Assembly: GCF_014762745.1 (NCBI RefSeq)
Contig: NZ_JABURJ010000110.1
Coordinates: 25,645-89,644, forward strand
Direction: 5' to 3'
Length of the DNA: 64,000 nucleotides
From: Kangiella sp.
GTDB taxonomy: Bacteria > Pseudomonadota > Gammaproteobacteria > Enterobacterales > Kangiellaceae
This document shows, one piece after another, positions 26,382 to 34,394 of the stretch. Within the stretch, counting starts at the first letter, position 1. Each line of letters starts with the position of its first letter. The notes beneath the pieces were generated by a model. That model was not told the origin of the DNA. It ran no database searches and saw nothing but the letters and a program-made list of their open reading frames with translations. The position numbers and the translations under genes are program-made.

Positions 26382-27632
26382 TTATATTTTTCCACGCAAA
26401 CTATAAATAGGTTCGAGCAACCATTCAACTAAACTTCTCTCACCCAATATAATATCGGCGTTAACCGACATGCCAGATTGCAATATCATTTTCTTATCAT
26501 ATGCCGTTACATACTGGGATTTTAACTCAACATTCACCTTATAAACAGGCTCTTGCAACTGTATTAAGTTCGATGCTTCGTTTGGATTAATTACCGAAGA
26601 CGCGATATTGCTCACCGTTCCTTCGTACAGCCCATATCGTTGATAAGGGAAGGCATCATACCTTAACAATACTTTTTGTCCTTCATTAACAAAACCAATT
26701 GCACGGGAGGGAAGGTATAACTCAGCATACAGTACAGTATCTTCAGGTATTATAGTTAACAGTGGCTTATTAGGACTAACAGTTTGTCCTGCATTTACCT
26801 GCATAGCAGTCACACGACCAGAGACAGGAGCCTTGACAATATAAGAGCTTGCTCCTTTGAGCTCGATAATCCTTTCTTTTAAACGAGCTAACGTACTCTC
26901 TAACTCATTCTGACGTTCTTTGGCTTTAACTGGTAATTGAGATAGTTGCTTCTCTGCTTGGCTAAGTTCCAACTCTTTATTGAGAATTACTCTTTTGAGT
27001 GATTCCAAATTAGCTTTATGAGTTAAGTAAGTGCTATGCCTAGAGCTAACCTCAGCCTCTCTAACTAACCCCCTTTTTCTAAAATCAATATACTTGCTCC
27101 ATTCATTTTTATTTACCTTCACAAGCTCTCTTTGCGTTTTAATTTGTACAGAAAGCTTCGACAACTCATCAGATAAGTTCGCTATCTGTTGGTGCAACTG
27201 CTCTGTTTCAGATGCATTAATTTCCTCTTGGTTGAAAGCACGATCAAGAAGGCTATCAATCTGAGTTTCAACTTCCTTAATCAATTGCTCGTTAAGTGCA
27301 TGACCTCCCGCGTAATACCTCCCTGTGGCTACCTGCAAAATAGCATCGCCTTTTTTAACATAGTCACCTTCTATTACTAGCTTTTTGTCCACCGTGCCTA
27401 GATAAGGAGCATATACTTTCAGCGCTCCCTTATTTGGCAGTATATAACCATTAACAATCTGCTTTTTGGAATAAGTGCCTTGTATAAGAAACAATACCAT
27501 CGACAGCACTATAGCTAAAAAAAATAACACAAACGCTAAACTTAAAGGCTGATTTTTTACAACTACACTTCCCAACATATTGGAAGAACTGTTGTCTACT
27601 GCTTCTTGTCGATATAACTTTACATCTTCCAT
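26382..27632 (-). CDS. HlyD-family membrane fusion protein for peptide export
   Basis: 416 aa with one N-terminal membrane helix (about 31-50), an N-terminal biotinyl-lipoyl-like segment (GTVDKLVIEGDYVKKGDAIL), a long coiled coil (about 115-255), a matching second half (VKAPVSGRVTAMQVNAGQTV) and a beta-barrel domain. It resembles CvaA-type adaptors that join a C39 ABC exporter to TolC. No strong ribosome binding site precedes the ATG at 27632. Confidence 0.9.
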   Translation of the reverse strand: MEDVKLYRQEAVDNSSSNMLGSVVVKNQPLSLAFVLFFLAIVLSMVLFLIQGTYSKKQIVNGYILPNKGALKVYAPYLGTVDKKLVIEGDYVKKGDAILQVATGRYYAGGHALNEQLIKEVETQIDSLLDRAFNQEEINASETEQLHQQIANLSDELSKLSVQIKTQRELVKVNKNEWSKYIDFRKRGLVREAEVSSRHSTYLTHKANLESLKRVILNKELELSQAEKQLSQLPVKAKERQNELESTLARLKERIIELKGASSYIVKAPVSGRVTAMQVNAGQTVSPNKPLLTIIPEDTVLYAELYLPSRAIGFVNEGQKVLLRYDAFPYQRYGLYEGTVSNIASSVINPNEASNLIQLQEPVYKVNVELKSQYVTAYDKKMILQSGMSVNADIILGERSLVEWLLEPIYSLRGKI

Positions 27633-27761
27633 ATTTAATATTTAAAGGACTCGATAACTATCTTACTAAGTTCCCAGTTGCTAATATTTATTTTTTAGTA
27701 TTGCTTTACATGAGCTATAAAGACTTTAACTTCAATTAAACTATCAAATATAGTGCCCCTA

Positions 27762-27938
27762 TCATTTATACGACTGACATTTACCATTAATTTTCATATA
27801 TTCTAATAATTTATGTAGAAAATATTTCAAACTCGATCCCATGCCCAATCTTGTTTTATCATCTTTGCTACCCAGAACTACTTCTAAACCTTCATATGCC
27901 TTATAACTTTCTAATAGATTTCTTTGAAATGGGACGGT
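27762..27938 (-). pseudogene. possible gene remnant upstream of the exporter genes
   Basis: In a 518-nt AT-rich gap (27633-28150) one minus-strand frame stays open for 58 codons after a TAG at 27941, without a credible start. Its composition is protein-like (for example PFQRNLLESYKAYEGLEVV), and another frame just upstream gives a second protein-like stretch (DIYVVLDKFSSNREVRPSH). The pattern suggests a decayed gene broken by frameshifts. The family was not recognised. The rest of the gap shows nothing else. Confidence 0.3.
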
Positions 27939-28094
27939 CTAACTTCTCTGTTTGAGGAAAACTTATCAAGAACTACATAAATGTCCTATTTTAAATTTAG
28001 GTTTAATTAAATTAACCATGCCACATTACTACAATGTATTTATTTAATTAATTACTAATAATCACGTGTATCTAGCAATTTTCATTAATAAAGG

Positions 28095-28110
28095 GCGCCC
28101 ACATGGGCGC
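28095..28110 (-). terminator. hairpin after the small exported protein gene
   Basis: gcgccc (28095-28100) / gggcgc (28105-28110) with loop acat. On the minus strand it is followed by CCTTTATT, a short T-tract. It may end the peptide gene transcript before the exporter genes. Confidence 0.5.
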
Positions 28111-28150
28111 AGGATATACTGTCACAGAACTGACTAAATCAGTTAATACT

Positions 28151-28459
28151 TTAAGTATCTCTGACAACATCAATTGATACCTTAACAGTATTGTCTTTTC
28201 TGCCATCTATTGCTTTACTGCACTCAACTTGGTATTTATTGTTAGAGTAGTTTATTTTAACTTTTACATTTGACTTTGTATAAAAAACTCCGTTTGAGAT
28301 TTCTGTGCTTTCAGATGAAAATCTTGTTGCACTATTTATAATATCCTGAGCGATAGCTTTGCAATCCCTTTGCTCGAAACTATCCTCTTTAGAAAAAGCC
28401 TGCTTTGAAAACAATAGTAGAAGCACAAGTGCAAGTACTAATTTCCACTTACTATGCAT
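28151..28459 (-). CDS. small exported two-cysteine protein in the peptide island
   Basis: 102 aa with a clear Sec signal peptide (KWKLVLALVLLLLFSKQAFS) and AAAGGAG 8 nt before the ATG. The mature part has two cysteines 46 residues apart, the second in a beta-strand-like YQVECSKA context that recalls the LTVDCNE and VSVTCNT segments of the neighbouring peptides. It lies 14 nt after the 80-aa peptide gene, so it is co-transcribed. Possible accessory or immunity protein; no family recognised. Confidence 0.7.
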   Translation of the reverse strand: MHSKWKLVLALVLLLLFSKQAFSKEDSFEQRDCKAIAQDIINSATRFSSESTEISNGVFYTKSNVKVKINYSNNKYQVECSKAIDGRKDNTVKVSIDVVRDT

Positions 28460-28473
28460 ATTTACAAACTCCT

Positions 28474-28716
28474 TTACTCACCTTGCGAAACATCTACCGT
28501 CCGCTCATTACAATCAACAGTTAGAGAATCCCCTGAATTTAATTCCCAGCCTAAAATATTAACTGACTTTGTGACCTCTATACTAAAACTATCAACTGAC
28601 CCGCTATCGCATACATCACTAACAAACTGTTGTCTTTCTGAAGCAGTACTATCTGTAAGCCCGCTTTCATTGCCACCACTTATTATATTTAAACTATCTA
28701 AAGCTAATTCCTTCAT
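28474..28716 (-). CDS. double-glycine leader peptide 1
   Basis: 80 aa. Residues 1-15 (MKELALDSLNIISGG) form a double-glycine leader, followed by a 65-aa acidic mature peptide with two cysteines 33 positions apart (VCDSGSVDS ... LTVDCNE). It should be cut after GG and exported by the C39 transporter. AGGTG lies ahead of the ATG. A terminator-like hairpin separates it from the 89-aa peptide gene. Antibacterial activity is unproven; a signalling or adhesive peptide is also possible. Confidence 0.78.
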   Translation of the reverse strand: MKELALDSLNIISGGNESGLTDSTASERQQFVSDVCDSGSVDSFSIEVTKSVNILGWELNSGDSLTVDCNERTVDVSQGE

Positions 28717-28741
28717 AACAACACCTAAAATCTAATCTTAT

Positions 28742-28765
28742 ATAAAAGAGCTCATTACTGAGCCC
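28742..28765 (-). terminator. intergenic terminator/attenuator between the two peptide genes
   Basis: On the minus strand a 7-bp stem (28765-28759 with 28754-28748, one G-U pair, 4-nt loop) is followed by TTTT (28747-28744). Partial termination here would make the first peptide more abundant than the downstream genes, as is common for peptide precursors. Confidence 0.6.
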
Positions 28766-28799
28766 TTTACAATTGCGAATAAAAAAATTGAACGTATAA

Positions 28800-29069
28800 T
28801 TAACCTTCTGAGGTTTCTCCGCTTGAGCTTCCCTCTCCCGAAGGTTGATTAGAACCAGTATCAGTGTTACAGGTTACTGATACCTTACCTGATAATGAAC
28901 CAGAAAATACAGACCCAAAAGTAACCTCGCCCTCAAGCATCATGCTAGCTGAATCCACATTACCAGAGTCACAAATTGCTTCTGGCAAAGTGTCAACATT
29001 GCTAGATGATGAGCCACCATCATTTCCACCAGCAACAATTGTAATTTCTTCTACTGTTAAATTTCTCAT
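28800..29069 (-). CDS. double-glycine leader peptide 2
   Basis: 89 aa with a strong AGGAG site. Leader residues 1-15 (MRNLTVEEITIVAGG) match the LxxEEhxxhxGG consensus. The 74-aa mature part has ICDSGNVDS ... VSVTCNT, two cysteines 34 positions apart, and a Ser/Gly/Glu-rich tail. It shares the CDSG(S/N)VDS motif with peptide 1, so the two form a family. First gene of the island on the minus strand. Confidence 0.8.
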   Translation of the reverse strand: MRNLTVEEITIVAGGNDGGSSSSNVDTLPEAICDSGNVDSASMMLEGEVTFGSVFSGSLSGKVSVTCNTDTGSNQPSGEGSSSGETSEG

Positions 29070-29178
29070 TTGATTCTCCTAATTTGTTTGTTACTTTTCT
29101 CCATGTTTCCATGTCGAAGTTTGATTAATTAAAATTGTTAAAGCGCTTCAACGGGTGCAGAAGTTAATCCAAATCAAT

Positions 29179-29188
29179 GGGGGGGGGG
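29179..29188. repeat. G10 homopolymer in the peptide-sfsA intergenic region
   Basis: Ten consecutive Gs stand in a strongly AT-rich, gene-free 309-nt region (29070-29378) between the divergent peptide 2 gene and sfsA, about 110 nt from the former. Such tracts slip during replication and could vary promoter spacing. A palindromic aagcgctt lies nearby (about 29140). No clear promoter was found. Confidence 0.7.
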
Positions 29189-29378
29189 TAGTATCTTTTT
29201 GCGTTTTTTTGTATTTGTTTGTATCAATGCGTATTTGCATTAACCTCAATTTATTAATGACTTTTGAGTTCTTTGACTGTAAACAACGTGCTAAAAAGTA
29301 TATCTCACTCTTGTCATCGCTCTTTCTTTATCATAGATTCATTAGTTGATTTTATTAATAACCTTCCATTAAATTCTT

Positions 29379-30104
29379 ATGCAATTCTCACTACCACTCG
29401 AAAAAGCCACGCTTAAGAAACGCTACAAACGATTTCTGGCCGACGTTCACAACACCAAGAAGGGAGACTTTACAGCCCACTGCCCCAATACGGGTTCGAT
29501 GAAAAACTGTTGGCAGGAAGGTGATACCGTCTGGCTGCTGGATTCTGAAAATCCGAAACGCAAATATCGCTACACCTGGGTGCTGGATGAAACTCCCGAT
29601 GGTGACTTTATTTGCATTAACACTCATCTAGCCAACCAAATTGTGATGGAAGGCATTGCCGAGAAAAAAATCAAGCAACTTAATGGTTATGATTCTGTCA
29701 GACAGGAAGTGAAGTATGGCGATGAGAACAGTCGCATTGACCTGTTACTTGAGGCTACTGATAAGCCTGACTGCTATGTAGAAATCAAAACGGTGACTTT
29801 GCTCGAACAAGGTGATGAATTTAAAGCTGGCGCCGGTTTCTTTCCCGATGCAGTCAGTACTCGCGGACAGAAGCATCTGCGCGAGCTGATGGCAATGGTT
29901 GAGCAGGGGTATCGGGCAGTGCTGTTCTTTCTGGTCCAGCATACCGGCATCAAAACGGTCAGCCCGGCTGCGCATATTGATCCACAATATGCTAAGTTAT
30001 TAGATAAGGCGGCTAAGACTGGGGTTGAAATTGTCGCTTATAACACCCATATCAGCTCGGCTGAAATATATTTAGGGAAAGAACTACCGGTTATTATTCC
30101 CTGA
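29379..30104 (+). CDS. sfsA: sugar fermentation stimulation protein homologue SfsA
   Basis: 241 aa with family hallmarks: FTAHCPNTGSMKNC near residue 31, ENSRIDLLL and CYVEIKTVTL (a PD-(D/E)xK-like nuclease core: Asp then ExK), and FFLVQHTG. Named for effects on maltose metabolism in E. coli; the true activity is unsettled and may involve nucleic acid. No Shine-Dalgarno site is evident. It precedes dksA, as in many gammaproteobacteria. Confidence 0.93.
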   Translation: MQFSLPLEKATLKKRYKRFLADVHNTKKGDFTAHCPNTGSMKNCWQEGDTVWLLDSENPKRKYRYTWVLDETPDGDFICINTHLANQIVMEGIAEKKIKQLNGYDSVRQEVKYGDENSRIDLLLEATDKPDCYVEIKTVTLLEQGDEFKAGAGFFPDAVSTRGQKHLRELMAMVEQGYRAVLFFLVQHTGIKTVSPAAHIDPQYAKLLDKAAKTGVEIVAYNTHISSAEIYLGKELPVIIP

Positions 30105-30315
30105 TTTTCAGTAGGTTAATCAACACCTTAAGTCAGAAAAGTCTATTTTTTGCACTTTTTTAATGTATTTTGCACAGATTAGGCTTTTCAATTGCTGGTC
30201 ATAGGGATAATATCCCTGTTTCACTTTTTCAAAGCGAGCCCTTTAAAAGCTTGCTTTTTTGCCAAGTGCGCGCCGTGAGGCGTCTGGTTTTAATACGAAA
30301 TGGAGCGTTGCTTAG

Positions 30316-30762
30316 ATGCCACGTAAACAATCAGTAACAAATAGCACTCTCGAGAAATTAGGCCTTAAGCCTTATAAAGAGAAGAAAGGCGAAGAATACA
30401 TGAATGATGCTCAATATGAGCACTTCCGCAATATTCTTGCCGCATGGAAAAAACAATTGATGGAAGAAGTTGATCGTACTGTGCACCATATGCAAGACGA
30501 AGCTGCAAACTTCCCGGATCCGGTTGACCGCGCTGCTCAGGAAGAAGAATTTTCTTTGGAACTGCGTACCCGCGACCGCGAGCGTAAATTGTTAAAGAAA
30601 ATTATTCAGTCTCTGAACAAGATTGACGATGAAGAATACGGTTACTGCGAATCCTGCGGTATCGAAATCGGTATTCGTCGTCTGGAAGCACGTCCTACTG
30701 CTGAGCTTTGCATCGACTGCAAAACTCTGGCAGAAATCAAAGAAAAGCAATACGGTAGTTAA
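30316..30762 (+). CDS. dksA: RNA polymerase-binding transcription factor DksA
   Basis: 148 aa. A coiled-coil region with acidic tip ([13 protein letters not shown]) is followed by the C4 zinc finger CESCG ... CIDC and a C-terminal helix. It binds the RNA polymerase secondary channel and works with ppGpp at rRNA and amino-acid promoters. Full length, with a terminator eight bases after the stop. Confidence 0.97.
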   Translation: MPRKQSVTNSTLEKLGLKPYKEKKGEEYMNDAQYEHFRNILAAWKKQLMEEVDRTVHHMQDEAANFPDPVDRAAQEEEFSLELRTRDRERKLLKKIIQSLNKIDDEEYGYCESCGIEIGIRRLEARPTAELCIDCKTLAEIKEKQYGS

Positions 30763-30769
30763 TTGTTCG

Positions 30770-30794
30770 GGGCAGACATATCGTCTGCCCTTTT
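30770..30794 (+). terminator. terminator of dksA
   Basis: An 8-bp perfect stem, gggcagac (30770-30777) / gtctgccc (30783-30790), is followed by TTTT. It ends just before the gluQ start. Confidence 0.8.
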
Positions 30795-30816
30795 CATATC
30801 TATCCCTTGTCTTATT

Positions 30817-31692
30817 ATGGCAGGACGTTTTGCTCCATCCCCATCAGGCCCTCTTCATTTCGGCTCGCTGATAGCAGCCGTCGGTAGCTATCTGATCGCA
30901 AAGTCTCGCAACACTCAATGGCTGGTTCGCATCGAAGACATTGATCCGCCGCGCGAAGTGCAAGGTGCCAGCGACATCATATTGCGCCAGCTGGAAGCCT
31001 TTGGTTTGCACTGGGATAGTAGTGTTCTGTATCAAAGCCAACGCCTTGATCGTTACAACGAAATCATAGAAGAGCTCAAATCGCGGGATCTGGTCTACGC
31101 CTGTAACTGCACCCGAAAAAAAATTAAAGCACGCAACGGCAATGGCTACTATCCGAATATCTGCGCTGCAAAGAATTTAAGCTTTAATGGCGACGTCGCT
31201 ATCAGATTACGCCATGGCCACGATGACTATCATTTTGTGGATAAGATTCAGGGAAGTTGTCAGTTTGATGATTCTCTCTATAACGAGGACTTCACCATTC
31301 GCCGCAAGGATGGCTTAATCGCCTATCAGTTAGCGGTTGTGGCTGATGATATTGAACAGGGCATCGATCATGTGGTGCGAGGCTGCGATCTGCTCGACTC
31401 TACTCCACGCCAGCTACGTCTTTATGAAGTGCTCAGTGCTAAAGCACCTGACTGGTATCATCTGCCGCTGGCAATTAACCCTGATGGCAATAAATTATCC
31501 AAACAGAACCATGCTCCGGCTATCGACAGCCAACAGGCCTCGAAGCTTTTATGCCACGCACTGGAATTTTTAGGCCAGCCGGTTGCTCTGGAACTCAGAC
31601 AAGAATTGCCCGTGGCCATTATGGATTATGCCCTTAGCCAATTCAGGCTTGATCAGATCCCAGCCAGCCAACAAATCCTTTATTTAGATTAA
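30817..31692 (+). CDS. gluQ: glutamyl-Q tRNA(Asp) synthetase
   Basis: 291 aa from ATG 30817 (MAGRFAPSPSGPLHFG). It is a truncated GluRS-like enzyme: catalytic core with EDIDPPR and KLSKQ (KMSKS-like) but no anticodon-binding domain. It attaches glutamate to queuosine in the wobble position of tRNA-Asp. Four cysteines bind zinc (CNC near 103). The longer frame from 30763 would run through the dksA terminator and is rejected. Confidence 0.93.
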   Translation: MAGRFAPSPSGPLHFGSLIAAVGSYLIAKSRNTQWLVRIEDIDPPREVQGASDIILRQLEAFGLHWDSSVLYQSQRLDRYNEIIEELKSRDLVYACNCTRKKIKARNGNGYYPNICAAKNLSFNGDVAIRLRHGHDDYHFVDKIQGSCQFDDSLYNEDFTIRRKDGLIAYQLAVVADDIEQGIDHVVRGCDLLDSTPRQLRLYEVLSAKAPDWYHLPLAINPDGNKLSKQNHAPAIDSQQASKLLCHALEFLGQPVALELRQELPVAIMDYALSQFRLDQIPASQQILYLD

Positions 31693-31743
31693 TTAGATAG
31701 GCGCTTGTGCTATGATCGCCCCATACTGTCAAATTCACACTTT

Positions 31744-33114
31744 ATGAGTTCAATAATTAAGTCCGTCAAACGTTGGTTTGCCAGCCCGGCTACTGAAACA
31801 TCCGGTGCAGGAGCAAATACTCAAATCATTTCACGCGATCAGCATTCGATTTCGCGTAAAGATATTAGCGAAAATGCCCTGAAAGTCTTATACCGTCTGA
31901 GCAATGCTGGCTATGAGTCATTTCTGGTCGGCGGTGGCGTGCGTGATATTTTGCTGGGGCTGCATCCTAAAGACTTCGATATCGCGACCAATGCAACGCC
32001 GGAACAGGTCAAAGAACTGTTCCGCAACTGCCGTATCGTCGGTCGTCGCTTCAGGTTGGCGCATATTCTGTTTGGCCGCGATGTGATTGAGGTGGCGACT
32101 TTCCGGGCGCATTGCGATGACAATATTCAGCAGGCCAAAGAAGGCATGATACTGCGCGATAATGTCTATGGCGATATTGAAGAAGATGCCATTCGCCGTG
32201 ACTTCACCATCAATGCGCTTTACTACAACATCAAGGATTTCTCGGTTCACGATTATTGTGATGGTCTGTCGGACTTACGTAAACGTCAATTGCGTATGAT
32301 TGGCGACCCGGAAACCCGTTACCGCGAAGATCCGGTGCGCATGTTGCGTGTGGTTCGCCTGGCCTGCAAGCTGGATTTATCTATTGAGCAGAAAACCCTT
32401 GAGCCTATTGCCGAACTGTCCTATTTGCTTGAACAGGTTCCTGCCGCTCGATTATGGGAAGAATACCGCAAACTGTTTCTGGCCGGTGCCGGCAAGCTGA
32501 CCTTTCAAAAACTACGCGAGTATGGTCTATTCCATGCATTGTTCCCAGCGACCGATCGCGCTCTGAAACATCAAGATACTGCCCAGGCCCAACAGACTGA
32601 GCAACTGGTTCTGGACGCGCTGGAAAACACTGATACGCGGATTGCTACCGAGCAAACGGTTAACCCGGCATTTCTGATGGCCGTCATGTTATGGCAGCCT
32701 CTATTGGAAAGTACCGAAGCGCTACAGCAGAAGGGCAATAACTTTAATGATGCCTTTTTTAAGAGCATGGCTCGCGTTCTCAACGCCCAGAGTCAGCATA
32801 TCTCCATTCCGCGCCGTTATGCACTGGTGATTCGCGATATCTGGAGTATGCAGTTGCGCCTGCCTGCGCATCATGGCAAAAAAGCCTGGAGTATTTTCGA
32901 GCACCCACGTTTTCGTGCTGCTTACGATTTTTTACTGCTCCGTTCGCAGTCTGATCCACGTCAGAAAGAGCTCGCCGACTGGTGGACCAAATTTCAAGAT
33001 GCCGATGCCAATGACCGCCGCCAGATGCTACAGCAAACTGCTACTGGCAAAAAACGTCGACGCCGCAAGCCGCGCAACCCAAAACGCCAACAAGCAAGCA
33101 AGAACCGTCATTAA
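31744..33114 (+). CDS. pcnB: poly(A) polymerase I
   Basis: 456 aa, class II nucleotidyltransferase: FLVGGGVRDILLG, the catalytic DFD (PKDFDIATNAT), RRDFTINALYY, and a very basic C-terminal tail (KKRRRRKPRNPKRQ) typical of PcnB rather than CCA enzymes. It adds poly(A) to RNA 3' ends, promoting decay. ATG 31744 is preferred over TTG 31705, as the family begins near this point. Upstream of folK. Confidence 0.94.
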   Translation: MSSIIKSVKRWFASPATETSGAGANTQIISRDQHSISRKDISENALKVLYRLSNAGYESFLVGGGVRDILLGLHPKDFDIATNATPEQVKELFRNCRIVGRRFRLAHILFGRDVIEVATFRAHCDDNIQQAKEGMILRDNVYGDIEEDAIRRDFTINALYYNIKDFSVHDYCDGLSDLRKRQLRMIGDPETRYREDPVRMLRVVRLACKLDLSIEQKTLEPIAELSYLLEQVPAARLWEEYRKLFLAGAGKLTFQKLREYGLFHALFPATDRALKHQDTAQAQQTEQLVLDALENTDTRIATEQTVNPAFLMAVMLWQPLLESTEALQQKGNNFNDAFFKSMARVLNAQSQHISIPRRYALVIRDIWSMQLRLPAHHGKKAWSIFEHPRFRAAYDFLLLRSQSDPRQKELADWWTKFQDADANDRRQMLQQTATGKKRRRRKPRNPKRQQASKNRH

Positions 33115-33125
33115 TTTCCACCACC

Positions 33126-33704
33126 ATGACAAGACATTCCTTAACAAGACGCTCGATTGCATACATTGGTCTTGGTAGCAATTTAGCCCAGCCTGTTCAG
33201 CAAATTGAACAGGCATTGCTGGCGCTTGATCAACTGCCTAACAGCTACCTGCTAAGCTATTCCAGCCTTTATCAGAGCGCACCCATGGGCCCGCAGGATC
33301 AGCCGCCTTTTATCAATGCTGTCGCCAAGCTGGCCACTGGTTTTACGCCAATAGAGTTACTCGACCAGCTGCAAGCCATTGAAAATCAACAGGGGCGAGT
33401 CCGCGAAGAGCGTTGGGGCGCTCGCACATTAGATTTGGATCTCTTGCTCTACGATCATACAATCATGCAAACTGACCGTTTAACCCTGCCCCACTACGGT
33501 ATTAAAGACAGGGATTTCGTACTGAAGCCATTGGCAGAATTAAGTCCTGGAATGTCGCTTCCGGATGGTAGCCTGATTAAAGACTTATTAGAAAAGTGCC
33601 CACAGTACGATTTAATGGCCTTAACTTATGACAAGAATCATCATTGGCGCCTTTACAAAGATGCCGCTGAGACAGATGACTCAGAGCCAGGAGTAATTGA
33701 GTGA
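33126..33704 (+). CDS. folK: HPPK, 2-amino-4-hydroxy-6-hydroxymethyldihydropteridine pyrophosphokinase
   Basis: 192 aa. AYIGLGSNL at the start and RWGARTLDLDLLLY near residue 96 are the HPPK signatures; the two Asp of DLDLL bind magnesium. It transfers pyrophosphate from ATP to the pterin in folate synthesis. Its stop overlaps the GTG start of the next gene (GTGA). Confidence 0.96.
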   Translation: MTRHSLTRRSIAYIGLGSNLAQPVQQIEQALLALDQLPNSYLLSYSSLYQSAPMGPQDQPPFINAVAKLATGFTPIELLDQLQAIENQQGRVREERWGARTLDLDLLLYDHTIMQTDRLTLPHYGIKDRDFVLKPLAELSPGMSLPDGSLIKDLLEKCPQYDLMALTYDKNHHWRLYKDAAETDDSEPGVIE

Positions 33705-34354
33705 GTGTAAACATATCCATTCCGCATAATTTTATTGCCGTTGAAGGCCCGATTGGCGTAGGCAAAACCACTCTAGCGCACAGGTTGTCGGAGGCTCTCA
33801 GCAGTGATCTGATTCTCGAGCAGGCAGAAGAAAATCCCTTTCTTGAGCGCTTTTATCAGGATCCGAAATCAGGCGCCCTACCGACTCAATTGTATTTCCT
33901 GTTTCAGCGTGTTCGTCAATTACAGGAAGTGCGTCAGTCGGATATGTTCAGTCCGGTTCGAGTAGCCGATTACCTGATGGAAAAAGATCGCCTGTTTGCC
34001 CGTTCCACTTTGGATCAGGACGAATTACGACTGTATGAGCAGGTCTATCAGAATCTGACCATTGATGCGCCAAAACCGGATTTAGTCATTTATTTGCAGG
34101 CTTCTGTGCCGGTGCTGCTGGAGCGTATCAGAAAGCGTGGTCGTGCGGCAGAAAGCCCGGTGACCAAAGAGTATCTGCAGACCATTTGTGAAGCTTATAC
34201 CGATTTCTTCTATTACTATGATGAGTCGCCACTTCTGATCGTCAATGCTTCAGGCATTGATCTGGTCGAAAATGAAGCTGACTTTAATATGCTGCTCGAT
34301 CAGATCAAAAATACCACAACTGGCCGTAACTATTTTAATCCTCATCCAGCATAG
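33701..34354 (+). CDS. deoxynucleoside kinase family protein
   Basis: 217 aa with the P-loop GPIGVGKTT (residues 13-21), ERSIFS-type region replaced by RVADYLMEKDRLFA, and RGRAAES as the lid arginines. It resembles the dNK/dGK-dAK family that phosphorylates deoxynucleosides; substrate choice cannot be read. The start is GTG with AGGAG upstream, translationally coupled to folK. A dNK next to folK and panB is a common gammaproteobacterial arrangement. Confidence 0.88.
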   Translation: MSVNISIPHNFIAVEGPIGVGKTTLAHRLSEALSSDLILEQAEENPFLERFYQDPKSGALPTQLYFLFQRVRQLQEVRQSDMFSPVRVADYLMEKDRLFARSTLDQDELRLYEQVYQNLTIDAPKPDLVIYLQASVPVLLERIRKRGRAAESPVTKEYLQTICEAYTDFFYYYDESPLLIVNASGIDLVENEADFNMLLDQIKNTTTGRNYFNPHPA

Positions 34355-34394
34355 GCTGTGACAAAACCCTGAGAATAAATCCAGAGATTAAACC

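Noticed and set aside
28800..28870. Siderophore-type class IIb microcin based on the Ser/Gly-rich tail of peptide 2
   Set aside because: The tail ends in Gly rather than the needed C-terminal Ser, and no glycosyltransferase or esterase genes for catecholate attachment are present.
29155..29349. 64-codon frame running through the G10 tract
   Set aside because: It depends on tract length, has no ribosome site, and the product is low-complexity and hydrophobic by chance composition.
30763..30816. Upstream extension of gluQ
   Set aside because: The added codons are the dksA terminator hairpin; the family starts at MAGRFAPSPSG.
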